A stretch of 7,751 bases of DNA from Chitinophagaceae bacterium (GTDB lineage: Bacteria > Bacteroidota > Bacteroidia > Chitinophagales > Chitinophagaceae), in the NCBI GenBank assembly GCA_947481355.1, contig CANKGM010000084.1, positions 1 to 7,751 on the forward strand. The letters are read 5' to 3'. The translations under genes and the position numbers were made by a program. The notes under the pieces are model-generated. The model made no database searches. It was not told the DNA's origin and saw nothing but the letters and a program-made list of their open reading frames with translations. Positions 1 through 6,835 of this stretch are shown piece after piece. Each line of letters begins with the position of its first letter. Position 1 is the first letter of the stretch.

Positions 1-340
1 CGAATGCTTCAGGTAAAATTTCTTTTAGCGCTTCCTCAATTTTTTCATTTCTCTTTTTCTTTACTTCATCAATCTCTTTATAGATGGCATCTCTTCCAAG
101 AATATCTTCAATTGTTAATTGCTCAGCTTGCGCCGTTAATGAACTGATAGTTTCATCTATCTCTGTTAAATGGTTTTTGATCCTCGATTTAAACTCGGTT
201 GTCTTACCTCTCAATTCATCGTTACTAAGTGTATGGTATGAAGAAAAATGCGCATTGATTTGTCCAACTAAAGGCCTAATCTTTTCAACATCTTTATCTG
301 ACTTGCTACCTCCGAAGATCTTAGATATAAAATTCAACAT
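1..340 (-). CDS. secA: Preprotein translocase subunit SecA, N-terminal fragment
   Basis: SecA is the cytoplasmic ATPase that drives unfolded preproteins through the SecYEG channel. Only the first 113 codons are in the window; the gene runs off the left edge. The translated start, MLNFISKIFGGSKSDKDVEK, followed by the block RPLVGQINAHFSSYHTLSND and then LRGKTTEFKSRI, is the typical Bacteroidota SecA N-terminus. A charged, lysine/glutamate-rich helical stretch (about residues 70-108) precedes LKEILPEAF at the edge, just before the helicase DEAD-like ATP-binding domain expected downstream. Bacteroidota SecA has an extended version of this helical region compared with E. coli, from family knowledge. 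The ATG is at 340-338, and a perfect -7 box (373-380, minus) would give a leader of about 28 bases. The gene is divergent from the outer-membrane protein gene. Identity rests on recognition of the N-terminal block and is quite secure; the ATPase motifs themselves are not visible. Confidence 0.9.
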   Translation of the reverse strand, partial: MLNFISKIFGGSKSDKDVEKIRPLVGQINAHFSSYHTLSNDELRGKTTEFKSRIKNHLTEIDETISSLTAQAEQLTIEDILGRDAIYKEIDEVKKKRNEKIEEALKEILPEAF

Positions 341-372
341 AGTATGGCTCTTTTGGGTCTTTATTGAATTGG

Positions 373-380
373 CAAAATTA
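373..380 (-). promoter_or_regulatory. Putative -7 promoter box of secA
   Basis: Read on the minus strand, the sequence is TAATTTTG, a perfect match to the Bacteroidota -7 consensus TAnnTTTG. It would place the transcription start near 368, about 28 bases before the secA ATG. No convincing -33 TTTG is seen 19-21 bases upstream, so the call rests on one box and its sensible distance. Confidence 0.45.
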
Positions 381-507
381 ACCCAAATATTTGGTTTAGA
401 AGGGAGTAGTTTAGGAGAACTACCACCTCAATTCGGGCTATTTTCAGCTGATTTAACGTATTTTTTTACCATTTATGTATTTTTTACTTCTCCCGAAGGC
501 AATGAAG

Positions 508-515
508 TAACTTTG
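508..515 (+). promoter_or_regulatory. Putative -7 promoter box of the outer-membrane beta-barrel gene
   Basis: TAACTTTG matches the TAnnTTTG consensus exactly. Transcription would start near 520, only about 9 bases before the ATG at 529 but about 24 bases before the in-frame ATG at 544, so the box mildly favours the second start. No clear -33 element is present. Confidence 0.4.
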
Positions 516-528
516 ACATCTATTTATT

Positions 529-3321
529 ATGAAAAATTTCAGAATGAGCAAACGTATCGTATTGATTTGGAGTATTTTAATTACATCTTTTACTTCTTTT
601 TCTCAATCCGATTCGTCATTAAATGCTTTTACCCGATCTGACTTCCAAGTCAAAGGCAAATTGGTGGATACCTTGGGCAACCCAATTGCTAGGGCAACAT
701 TAAAATTATATACGGTTGGACGTCAGGATACATTGAAAACGGTTTCCAACAATGTAGGATTTTTTCTCTTTAAAGATGTTCCTACAAGGAACTCTGTCCT
801 TGTAATTTCTAGTGTTGGTTATGGCACTACAATAAAAGCTATAACTATTCCAGCAGATAATGAAGTATTGTCTATTGATAAACTAGTATTGGCTAATTCA
901 TATACATCATTGCAGGAAGTATTTGTTTCAGTACCTCCCATAATGGTCAAGGAAGACACTGTGGAATATAAAGCGGATTCATTTAGATTGAAACCCAATG
1001 CCATGGTTGAAGACTTATTAAAGAAAATGCCTGGGATTGATGTTGATAAGAATGGAAATATTACGGCGCAAGGAAAGACTGTAACTAAGGTAAAGGTTAA
1101 CGGGAAGGATTTTTTTAGTGGTGATCCCAAAACCGCTACCCGTGAACTTTCTGCAGATATGATTGATAAAGTTCAGGTGATTGATGATTATGGAGATATG
1201 GCAAATGCCTCAGGAATTAAAGATGGAGAACCAGATAAGGTCATCAATCTTCAGCTAAAGAAAGAGAAGAATCGTGGAATTTTCGGTAGAAGTACAACCG
1301 GGGTGGGTACGGATAATCGCTACCAGGGTACAGCGAACGTTAACATATTTGATAACAACAAACAGATCACTTTTTTTGGTGGTGCTAATAATACCAATAC
1401 AAGTACATTTGGATTTGATGGTGGCGGTGGTGGTGGAGGTAGAGGAATTCAAGTTAACATTGGGGGCAATAATCAAGGTGGTATCGGAGGTACAGAAGGA
1501 TTGAGTGCTACGAAGTCATTTGGTACAAATTTTAGAAATGATTTCAAGGACAAGAAAGGATCAATTTATGGAAACTATAGTTTCTCAAATAAGTCCACAG
1601 ATATAAATCGAGATGTAGCTTCACAAAACTTCTTTGAAAACAGTTCTTTTCTGAATCACCAAGCAGATAGTTCGCTAAACCGATCTAAGAATCATAGGGC
1701 GTCAATCAATATTGAATGGAATATAGATTCATTTAACTATATCAAATTTATTCCTGAGTTTAATACACGTGAAGCGAACAATACGTCTAATTCTATCTTT
1801 GATTATTTGCGTAATAGCATTGACACAACAAGCAGAGGAATTAATAATAATATAACCCACTCTCAATCGCCTAACTTTTCGGGCAACCTCATTTTTAATC
1901 ATAAATTTCGTAAGAGAGGACGAAATTTATCCGTTAATATCAATGGCGGTTACAATAGTTCTGATGCAACAAATAACAAGTTTAACTTGACAAATAATTT
2001 GATTCCGATTTTAGATGTTGTACAACAGAATCAATACATCAATTCAATGAATCAGACAGATAATATTAATGTCCGATTCAATTATTCTGAGCCAATAATG
2101 AAAGATCGTTATCTTGACTTGATTTATAGTTTTGGTCATTCTTACACAAGTAATGATAGGGCAACATATGCAATTGATGCACTTAATGTAAATCAATTTC
2201 TTCCAGAATTAAGTAATGCATTTGAGACAGATTTCTTGAATCAGCGCATTGGGGCAAATATTCGTACAGTTAAAAAGAAGTACAATTATTCTGTAGGAGT
2301 TAGTACTCAACCTGTAAGTCAAAAAGGATATTCTCTCACCAGGGATAGTGCATATATGCCTATTCGAACACAAAATGTGTTTCCTACTGCACGGTTTGCC
2401 TATAATTTCACTAGAACAAAGAACCTGAATTTTAATTATTTTGCTAATGCCGTTCAGCCTACGTTTGGACAACTACAACCCGTTAAGGATATCTCAAATC
2501 CACAATACCAAACACAGGGAAATCCATTGCTGAAGCCATCTCAAAATCATTTCTTCAGTTTATTTTTCAATAATTTGAATTTCACTTCTGGTAGAACGTT
2601 TTTTGTTGGAGCCAATTATAACTTCATCCAAAATCAAATCATAAATAATACCATGCGAATAGGTAACGCTGGTACGCAGCTTACTTCATACGATAATGTG
2701 AATGGGTATTATAACGTCACTGGATTTTACAACTACAGTAAGCCTTGGAACAATAGAACGTATGTGTTAACCATAAATGGTTCTGTAAATCTTAATCACA
2801 ATATTACCCTAATTGATAGTCAACGTAATGTAGGCAAGAACCTTCTTTTCTCTCAAGGAGGTAAAATGGAATTCAATTGGAAAGAATGGTTGGAGTTTGA
2901 TCTTGGTGCGCGTTATGGATTGAATAGAGTTCGCTATTCATTGCCGGGACAACAAAATGTGGATTATGGAAGTTGGACTATCAGTAATAATTCTCGGATT
3001 GATTTACCTAAGGATTGGGTATTTAAACATGATTTAGAGTATATCATTAACAGAGGATTATCTTCTGGCGTCAATCAAAATATTATATTAATGAATGCCT
3101 CTTTTGAAAAAACACTCTTCAAGAAAAAAACAGGTATTTTAAGGGTTTCAGGATTTGATGTGTTTAAACAAAATAAGAGTATTGCCCGTTCAGTTAATGG
3201 AAATAATATTACTGATACAAAAGTCAATAGGTTGACTCGATACTTCATGCTGACTTTCATTTATCGCATCAACAAATTCTCTGGAACACAAGCAGGCGAT
3301 ATGCGTCAAATACGAATGTAG
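529..3321 (+). CDS. Outer-membrane beta-barrel protein with carboxypeptidase-regulatory-like domain (TonB-receptor-like)
   Basis: This is a 930-residue outer-membrane protein of the large Bacteroidota family related to TonB-dependent receptors (OMP_b-brl_3 type). A signal peptide covers about residues 6-25 (MSKR, hydrophobic core IVLIWSILITSF, likely cleavage after SFS). A carboxypeptidase-regulatory-like beta sandwich follows at about 39-122 (VKGKLVDTLGNPIARATLKL, with FxFKDVP and SSVGY). A plug-like segment spans about 140-245, with EDLLKKMPGIDVDKNGNI, KVKVNGKDFF and the KVQVIDDYG block. The rest is a long Asn/Ser/aromatic-rich beta barrel whose last strand is near YFMLTFIYRINKF. A glycine-rich insert (about 295-325) with seven glycines in a row sits near the start of the barrel. 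The substrate is unknown and no SusD partner lies next to it, so sugar uptake is not supported. The in-frame ATG at 544 gives a more typical signal peptide and a better leader, so the start is uncertain by five codons. Confidence 0.88.
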   Translation: MKNFRMSKRIVLIWSILITSFTSFSQSDSSLNAFTRSDFQVKGKLVDTLGNPIARATLKLYTVGRQDTLKTVSNNVGFFLFKDVPTRNSVLVISSVGYGTTIKAITIPADNEVLSIDKLVLANSYTSLQEVFVSVPPIMVKEDTVEYKADSFRLKPNAMVEDLLKKMPGIDVDKNGNITAQGKTVTKVKVNGKDFFSGDPKTATRELSADMIDKVQVIDDYGDMANASGIKDGEPDKVINLQLKKEKNRGIFGRSTTGVGTDNRYQGTANVNIFDNNKQITFFGGANNTNTSTFGFDGGGGGGGRGIQVNIGGNNQGGIGGTEGLSATKSFGTNFRNDFKDKKGSIYGNYSFSNKSTDINRDVASQNFFENSSFLNHQADSSLNRSKNHRASINIEWNIDSFNYIKFIPEFNTREANNTSNSIFDYLRNSIDTTSRGINNNITHSQSPNFSGNLIFNHKFRKRGRNLSVNINGGYNSSDATNNKFNLTNNLIPILDVVQQNQYINSMNQTDNINVRFNYSEPIMKDRYLDLIYSFGHSYTSNDRATYAIDALNVNQFLPELSNAFETDFLNQRIGANIRTVKKKYNYSVGVSTQPVSQKGYSLTRDSAYMPIRTQNVFPTARFAYNFTRTKNLNFNYFANAVQPTFGQLQPVKDISNPQYQTQGNPLLKPSQNHFFSLFFNNLNFTSGRTFFVGANYNFIQNQIINNTMRIGNAGTQLTSYDNVNGYYNVTGFYNYSKPWNNRTYVLTINGSVNLNHNITLIDSQRNVGKNLLFSQGGKMEFNWKEWLEFDLGARYGLNRVRYSLPGQQNVDYGSWTISNNSRIDLPKDWVFKHDLEYIINRGLSSGVNQNIILMNASFEKTLFKKKTGILRVSGFDVFKQNKSIARSVNGNNITDTKVNRLTRYFMLTFIYRINKFSGTQAGDMRQIRM

Positions 3322-3330
3322 GAACGGGAG

Positions 3331-3357
3331 TTAAAAATTCATTTTAATAGTTTTTTT
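3331..3357 (+). terminator. Possible weak AT-rich terminator after the beta-barrel gene
   Basis: TTAAAA (3331-3336) pairs with TTTTAA (3342-3347) across a 5-base loop, and a run of seven T follows at 3351-3357. The stem has no G-C pair, so this is a poor intrinsic terminator at best. It is the only candidate in the 99-base gap before the next gene. Confidence 0.25.
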
Positions 3358-3420
3358 ACAAAGCAAGAACCTCGTCTTACTAATGAGTCTTTTTTATGTG
3401 TACTTTACCGATTAATAAGT

Positions 3421-4431
3421 ATGGATTCCTTAACTCATATCGTTCTTGGTGCTTGCATCGGAGAAGTTTTGTTGGATAAGAATGCTGGTCGAAAGGCCAT
3501 GCTTTGGGGTGCTTTGGCTCAAAGTGTGCCCGACATAGACTTTGTTGCTGGTTCTTGGATGCCTGTTTCTACAGAACTATTGGCCCATCGAGGCATAACC
3601 CATTCTTTTTTATTTGGTGGAGTAATTAGTTTTTTTCTTGCTTTAATTGCGGCTCGATGGCATAAGGCTGAGCCTATTTCACTGAAAAAATGGTTCTATT
3701 TTTTCTTAATTGAAATAGCATGTCATCTTTTTCTAGATGCTTGCAATAACTATGGAATTGGATGGTTTGAGCCTTTTTCTTCAACGAGAATTTCATTCAA
3801 TGTTATTTATGTGGCGGATCCTTTATTCAGCATGTTACCTGCAATCGCATTTATATTTTTAATTTTTCTCAAGACAGATCATCGGCATAGGCTCAAATGG
3901 GCAAGGGTTGGAATTTGGGCCTCAGTCATGTATTTATCCTTTGCATGTGTAAATAAATACAATATTAATAATGCAGTAAAAAATTCAATGAGTAGTCGGG
4001 AATTGAGTAGTAATAAATATTTTACAACACCTACCTTGCTTAATAATTTGCTCTGGTTTATTGTGATTCAAAATGAGTCAGGTTTTGAAATAGGGTATCG
4101 TTCTATTTTTGATACTTCTAAATTATTGACATTGCACCATGTTGATAGAAATGAATCCTTATTAGATTCCATAAGCGATCATAAGGAACTAATGGAACTA
4201 AAACAATTCTCTCAGGGTTTTTATACGCTTGAAAAAATTAGGGATACATTACTATTCAACGATTTACGATTTGGACAATCTTCAGGTATAAAGCAACCAG
4301 ATAATAAGTTTGCTTTTCATTATTACTTAAGTCATCCAAACGACAACCACCTTGTAGTTCAGCGTGGTCGATTTGAAGGCTTTGATTCAGAAATGGTCAG
4401 AGCGATGTGGAGAAAGATTAAAGTAGATTGA
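3421..4431 (+). CDS. Membrane-bound metal-dependent hydrolase, YdjM/DUF457 family
   Basis: This 336-residue integral membrane protein belongs to the YdjM-like putative hydrolase family (DUF457, PF04307). The N-terminal half has the family's putative metal-ligand pattern: D2-x-x-T-H6 at the very start, P37-D-I-D40, the H56-R-G-x-T-H61-S block, and H102-x3-D106 in CHLFLDACNNYG. Hydrophobic segments at about 65-79, 92-104, 136-150 and 163-178 are likely membrane helices. The C-terminal 150 residues look soluble, with no recognised motif. The MDSLTH start fixes the initiation codon, because D2 and H6 are part of the conserved motif. The E. coli relative ydjM is reported as LexA-regulated; no SOS box was recognised here. 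The biochemical substrate of the family is not established. The gene is 99 bases downstream of the beta-barrel gene and could be cotranscribed, but nothing links their functions. Family placement is confident, function is not. Confidence 0.82.
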   Translation: MDSLTHIVLGACIGEVLLDKNAGRKAMLWGALAQSVPDIDFVAGSWMPVSTELLAHRGITHSFLFGGVISFFLALIAARWHKAEPISLKKWFYFFLIEIACHLFLDACNNYGIGWFEPFSSTRISFNVIYVADPLFSMLPAIAFIFLIFLKTDHRHRLKWARVGIWASVMYLSFACVNKYNINNAVKNSMSSRELSSNKYFTTPTLLNNLLWFIVIQNESGFEIGYRSIFDTSKLLTLHHVDRNESLLDSISDHKELMELKQFSQGFYTLEKIRDTLLFNDLRFGQSSGIKQPDNKFAFHYYLSHPNDNHLVVQRGRFEGFDSEMVRAMWRKIKVD

Positions 4432-4449
4432 GGTTGTTCAAATGTGTTC

Positions 4450-4483
4450 AAAAAAAACCCCACTTTAAAGAAGCGGGGATTTT
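4450..4483 (-). terminator. Intrinsic terminator of idh, possibly bidirectional
   Basis: CCCC-A-CTT (4458-4465) pairs with AAG-C-GGGG (4471-4478) around the loop TAAAG, with one A/C mismatch in an 8-position stem. On the minus strand the stem is followed by eight T (complement of 4450-4457), an excellent terminator starting 24 bases after the idh stop codon. On the plus strand only ATTTT follows, so it may act weakly for the convergent hydrolase gene, which ends 19 bases before the A tract. Confidence 0.8.
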
Positions 4484-4501
4484 AAATAGTTTTGTCTAGT
4501 A

Positions 4502-5734
4502 TTAGTTTGCCATCTTTTTCTTTAGATTATCATCAATGGCATCTAAGAATTCTTCTGTATAAAGATAATGTTCGCCATGGTTCACTTTATTTCCGTGAAT
4601 ACATACAGCAAGATCCTTGGTCATTTTACCTTCTTCTACTGTTTCTATACAAACTGCTTCTAGTGAATTAGCGAAGTTGATAAGCGCTTCACTACCATCT
4701 AATTTTCCTCTAAAAGCTAAACCGCGTGTCCAAGCAAAGATTGATGCAATTGGATTAGTACTTGTTGGTTTACCTTTCTGGTGTTCACGATAGTGACGGG
4801 TAACCGTTCCATGTGCTGCTTCAGACTCCATAGTTTTACCATCAGGCGTAATAAGAACAGAAGTCATTAATCCTAGTGACCCAAAACCTTGTGCCACTGT
4901 ATCGCTTTGTACATCACCATCATAGTTTTTGCAAGCCCATACAAATTTACCGTTCCATTTCAAGGCACTAGCAACCATGTCATCAATAAGCCTGTGTTCA
5001 TAGGTGATCCCAGCTTGTTCATATGCTGCTTTAAATTCATTCTCATAAATCTCTTGGAAAATATCTTTAAATCTTCCATCATATTTCTTGAGAATAGTGT
5101 TTTTCGTACTCATGTACAATGGCCATTTTTTTGAAAGAGCCATATTAAAGCAACTTCTCGCAAATCCCATAATGCTCTCGTCAGTATTGTACATACTCAA
5201 TGCAACACCAGCACCTTTATATTGATATACCTCATGCTCAATGATTTGGCCATCTTCACCTTCAAACTTGATAGTAAGTTTTCCTTTTCCTGGCACAACA
5301 AAGTCGGTTGCACGGTATTGATCACCAAAGGCATGACGTCCTACAATGATAGGGCTGTCCCAGTTGGTCACTAATCTAGGAATATTCTTTATCACAATAG
5401 GTTCCCTGAAAACAGTTCCATCTAATATATTACGAATGGTTCCGTTCGGACTCTTCCACATTTGCTTTAGCTTGAATTCCTTTACACGGTCTTCATCTGG
5501 GGTAATGGTCGCACATTTGATACCTACGCCATATTGTTTTATTGCGTTAGCCGAGTCGATAGTTACCTGATCGTTTGTCTGGTCTCTATATTCGACGCCC
5601 AAATCATAATATTTGATGTCTAATTCAAGGTAAGGTAGAATAAGCTTATCCTTGATGAACCTCCAAATGATTCTTGTCATTTCATCGCCATCTAATTCTA
5701 CTACCGGATTGAGTACTTTAATCTTTGCTGCCAT
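4502..5734 (-). CDS. icd: NADP-dependent isocitrate dehydrogenase (eukaryote-like type)
   Basis: This cytoplasmic TCA-cycle enzyme oxidatively decarboxylates isocitrate to 2-oxoglutarate, reducing NADP+ with a divalent metal. The 410-residue protein is strikingly close to mammalian IDH1/IDH2 and unlike the E. coli Icd. Visible active-site residues, numbered from the ATG, are T78, S95-P-N-G-T-I-R101 and R110 for isocitrate, R133 in GRHAFGDQY with Y140 (R133 matches human IDH1 R132), K211 in STKNT, and metal ligands D251, D274 and D278 in IDDM and NYDGDVQSD. The NADP site is seen in HGTVTRHYR (R313, H314) and TSTNPIASI. Length and all catalytic residues are complete. The frame stays open seven codons further to a TTG at 5755, but that codon lies inside the -7 promoter box, so the ATG at 5734 is chosen. 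The gene has its own promoter and a strong terminator, and follows a Crp/Fnr regulator gene by 64 bases. Confidence 0.96.
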   Translation of the reverse strand: MAAKIKVLNPVVELDGDEMTRIIWRFIKDKLILPYLELDIKYYDLGVEYRDQTNDQVTIDSANAIKQYGVGIKCATITPDEDRVKEFKLKQMWKSPNGTIRNILDGTVFREPIVIKNIPRLVTNWDSPIIVGRHAFGDQYRATDFVVPGKGKLTIKFEGEDGQIIEHEVYQYKGAGVALSMYNTDESIMGFARSCFNMALSKKWPLYMSTKNTILKKYDGRFKDIFQEIYENEFKAAYEQAGITYEHRLIDDMVASALKWNGKFVWACKNYDGDVQSDTVAQGFGSLGLMTSVLITPDGKTMESEAAHGTVTRHYREHQKGKPTSTNPIASIFAWTRGLAFRGKLDGSEALINFANSLEAVCIETVEEGKMTKDLAVCIHGNKVNHGEHYLYTEEFLDAIDDNLKKKMAN

Positions 5735-5752
5735 AGTTTTTATATTCGGGTG

Positions 5753-5784
5753 CAAAGGTACTAAGTAGCAATGAAATTAACAAT
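5753..5784 (-). promoter_or_regulatory. Promoter of idh (-33 and -7 boxes)
   Basis: On the minus strand, ATTG (5784-5781) is followed after 20 bases by TACCTTTG (5760-5753), matching the Bacteroidota pattern of a -33 (T)TTG and -7 TAnnTTTG about 19-21 bases apart. Transcription would start near 5748, about 14 bases before the ATG at 5734. A single FNR-like half site TTGAT (5787-5783) overlaps the -33 box, but its partner half (ATCAA four bases on) is absent. Confidence 0.7.
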
Positions 5785-5798
5785 CAACTCTTGTTCTT

Positions 5799-6536
5799 TT
5801 AGGCTTCAACGGCAACACGTTCTTTGATAGGAGAAGTATGACTTTCTGCTATTTGACGAAGTTTGTCAACCGCTATGTATTTGAAGTGTTTAGCTCTGAA
5901 CCTAATCAATTCCTCTTGGTCAAAATCAGCTAAAATCCTTGAAACCTGCTCTTTTGTTGTACCAGCAAGATCTGCCATTTCCTGGCGGTCAATATGAACA
6001 CGAATGCCAACCCCTGTTTGCTTGTATTGATAGGTCTCAGCAAGATGAACTAAGATGCCAGCTACTTTTTCTCGAACGGTTTGTTGTGCGATTTGAAGCA
6101 ATTTTATTTCTGTTGACCTAATCTCCTTTAAGAAGATCTTCCTGATTTCCTCTTGAAGCAATTCATTCTTTTGGACTAAATTCTTGAAAAAGCCCAATTC
6201 TATGAAGCAAACCCTACTGTCTTCTACCGCTGTTGCTGTATATGGCTGTAAACCTGTGTAGCTAAGAAAACGGTGTCCCATCGTTTGACCAGGGCCAATT
6301 AATCTTAAAATGAAGGGTCTTTCGGTCTGGCTGTTGATTTCAAGCTTAATTACGCCTGATTGTATGAAATACAGGCCATTAATCTCATCACCCTCCCTAA
6401 ACATTGTTTCACCTTTTTTGAATTCATAGTGATGTTTGTAGGGCTTATAAATTTGTTGTTCATCTTGAGTGAACGATTTAAGCATGATGCAGTTCTTTAC
6501 TGTGCATGTTTGGCAATAGGAGTTAATTCGAGTCAT
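5799..6536 (-). CDS. Crp/Fnr family transcriptional regulator, probably FNR-like Fe-S or redox sensor
   Basis: This 245-residue regulator has a cyclic-nucleotide-binding-like fold at about 30-115 (FKKGETMFREGDEINGLYFI and SGVIKLEI), a long dimerisation helix (about 118-150) and a winged helix-turn-helix at about 183-222. The recognition helix TTKEQVSRIL keeps E196-x2-S199-R200, the FNR base-contacting pattern (E209, S212, R213 in E. coli), which reads TTGAT-like half sites. The N-terminus has C8-x2-C11-x4-C16, and C110 in SRVCFIE aligns with C122 of FNR in SMVCEIP, so all four cluster-ligand positions have a counterpart. The N-terminal spacing is one residue shorter than in E. coli FNR. A [4Fe-4S] oxygen or NO sensor is inferred; a zinc- or redox-cysteine role is possible, as many Bacteroidota relatives have similar cysteines. 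It lies upstream of idh, which it may regulate. No clear promoter box was found upstream. Confidence 0.87.
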   Translation of the reverse strand: MTRINSYCQTCTVKNCIMLKSFTQDEQQIYKPYKHHYEFKKGETMFREGDEINGLYFIQSGVIKLEINSQTERPFILRLIGPGQTMGHRFLSYTGLQPYTATAVEDSRVCFIELGFFKNLVQKNELLQEEIRKIFLKEIRSTEIKLLQIAQQTVREKVAGILVHLAETYQYKQTGVGIRVHIDRQEMADLAGTTKEQVSRILADFDQEELIRFRAKHFKYIAVDKLRQIAESHTSPIKERVAVEA

Positions 6537-6622
6537 GTTGTAGAGTTTAAATGTTATAAAATGGCGTTTGCTCTACTATCAGTGCTTTAACGGATGTAAA
6601 GATTTCGGTTTTCAAAGCGCTT

Positions 6623-6666
6623 AAAAATGACAATAGTTTTCTTTTTAAATGATTTCTGTCATTTTT
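6623..6666. promoter_or_regulatory. Inverted repeats between the crp/fnr gene and the tRNA, candidate operator
   Basis: AAAAATGACA (6623-6632) and TGTCATTTTT (6657-6666) are perfect 10-base inverted arms separated by 24 bases. The right arm is shared by a tighter dyad, AAATGA-N6-TCATTT (6647-6664). Its TGA-N6-TCA core has exactly the half-site spacing of CRP and FNR operators. It lies about 110 bases upstream of the Crp/Fnr start codon and about 20 bases upstream of the tRNA -33 box. Autoregulation is an inference; AT-rich DNA produces some short dyads by chance. Confidence 0.35.
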
Positions 6667-6684
6667 TAGGGGAAAATCATCCGA

Positions 6685-6716
6685 TTTTGTTTTAAGAGTC
6701 ACATTCTTTACTTTTG
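6685..6716 (+). promoter_or_regulatory. Promoter of the CAU tRNA (-33 and -7 boxes)
   Basis: TTTTG (6685-6689) is followed after exactly 19 bases by TACTTTTG (6709-6716). Both boxes match the Bacteroidota consensus TTTG-N19-TAnnTTTG perfectly. Transcription would start near 6721, giving about a 13-base 5' leader before the mature tRNA. This is the best promoter in the window. Confidence 0.8.
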
Positions 6717-6733
6717 CATCCCATTTGCTCCAA

Positions 6734-6807
6734 GGCGAGGTAGCTCAGGTGGTTAGAGCGTCGGATTCATAACCCGAAGGTCTCGGGTTCAACTCCCGAT
6801 CTCGCTA
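6734..6807 (+). tRNA. tRNA with CAU anticodon, probably elongator tRNA-Met
   Basis: The 74-base cloverleaf is complete. The acceptor GGCGAGG pairs with TCTCGCT (G-U at the first and last pairs). The D stem is GCTC/GAGC. The anticodon stem TCGGA/CCCGA has one A/C mismatch next to the loop TTCATAA, with anticodon CAT at 6768-6770. The variable loop is AGGTC. The T arm is TCGGG-TTCAACT-CCCGA and the discriminator base is A6807. CCA is not encoded. The three consecutive G-C anticodon-stem pairs and the mismatched first acceptor pair of an initiator are missing, so it is not tRNA-fMet. A CAU tRNA could also be tRNA-Ile2 read as AUA after lysidine modification, which sequence reading alone cannot exclude. 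It has its own promoter and terminator. Confidence 0.93.
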
Positions 6808-6831
6808 CAAAAGGTCTCAACTGAGACCTTT
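6786..6831 (+). repeat. Direct repeat, copy 1: tRNA T arm, acceptor 3' strand and terminator hairpin
   Basis: This 46-base stretch inside and after the functional tRNA recurs at 7129-7173 with a single difference, three A versus two A between the acceptor end and the terminator stem. The two copies bracket the GIY-YIG gene at a spacing of 342-343 bases. Confidence 0.93.
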
Positions 6832-6835
6832 TTTT
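6810..6835 (+). terminator. Intrinsic terminator of the tRNA
   Basis: AAAGGTCTC (6810-6818) pairs perfectly with GAGACCTTT (6823-6831) around the loop AACT, and T continues to 6835. It starts three bases after the tRNA. The next base, 6836, is the A of the GIY-YIG start codon, so the nuclease gene has no leader of its own beyond this terminator. Confidence 0.88.

Noticed and set aside
406..423. Small hairpin GTAGTT/AACTAC between secA and the beta-barrel gene
   Set aside because: The stem is only six pairs with no T tract and no position relative to a start that would suggest a riboswitch or attenuator.
84..641. Open reading frame on the plus strand over the secA start and intergenic region
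   Set aside because: It is antisense to the recognisable SecA N-terminus and overlaps the start of the beta-barrel gene in another frame; the predicted protein shows no recognisable motif.
529..3321. Possibility that the beta-barrel protein is a SusC-type glycan importer
   Set aside because: No SusD-like lipoprotein or carbohydrate enzyme is adjacent; the sequence fits the separate outer-membrane beta-barrel family better.
5783..5787. FNR-like half site TTGAT (minus strand) at the idh promoter
   Set aside because: The second half site at the required four-base spacing is absent, and single five-base matches are common in AT-rich DNA, so it is not listed as an operator.
6541..6575. Inverted pair TAGAG/CTCTA just upstream of the Crp/Fnr start
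   Set aside because: Five-base arms separated by 25 bases are expected by chance, and the geometry does not fit the regulator family.
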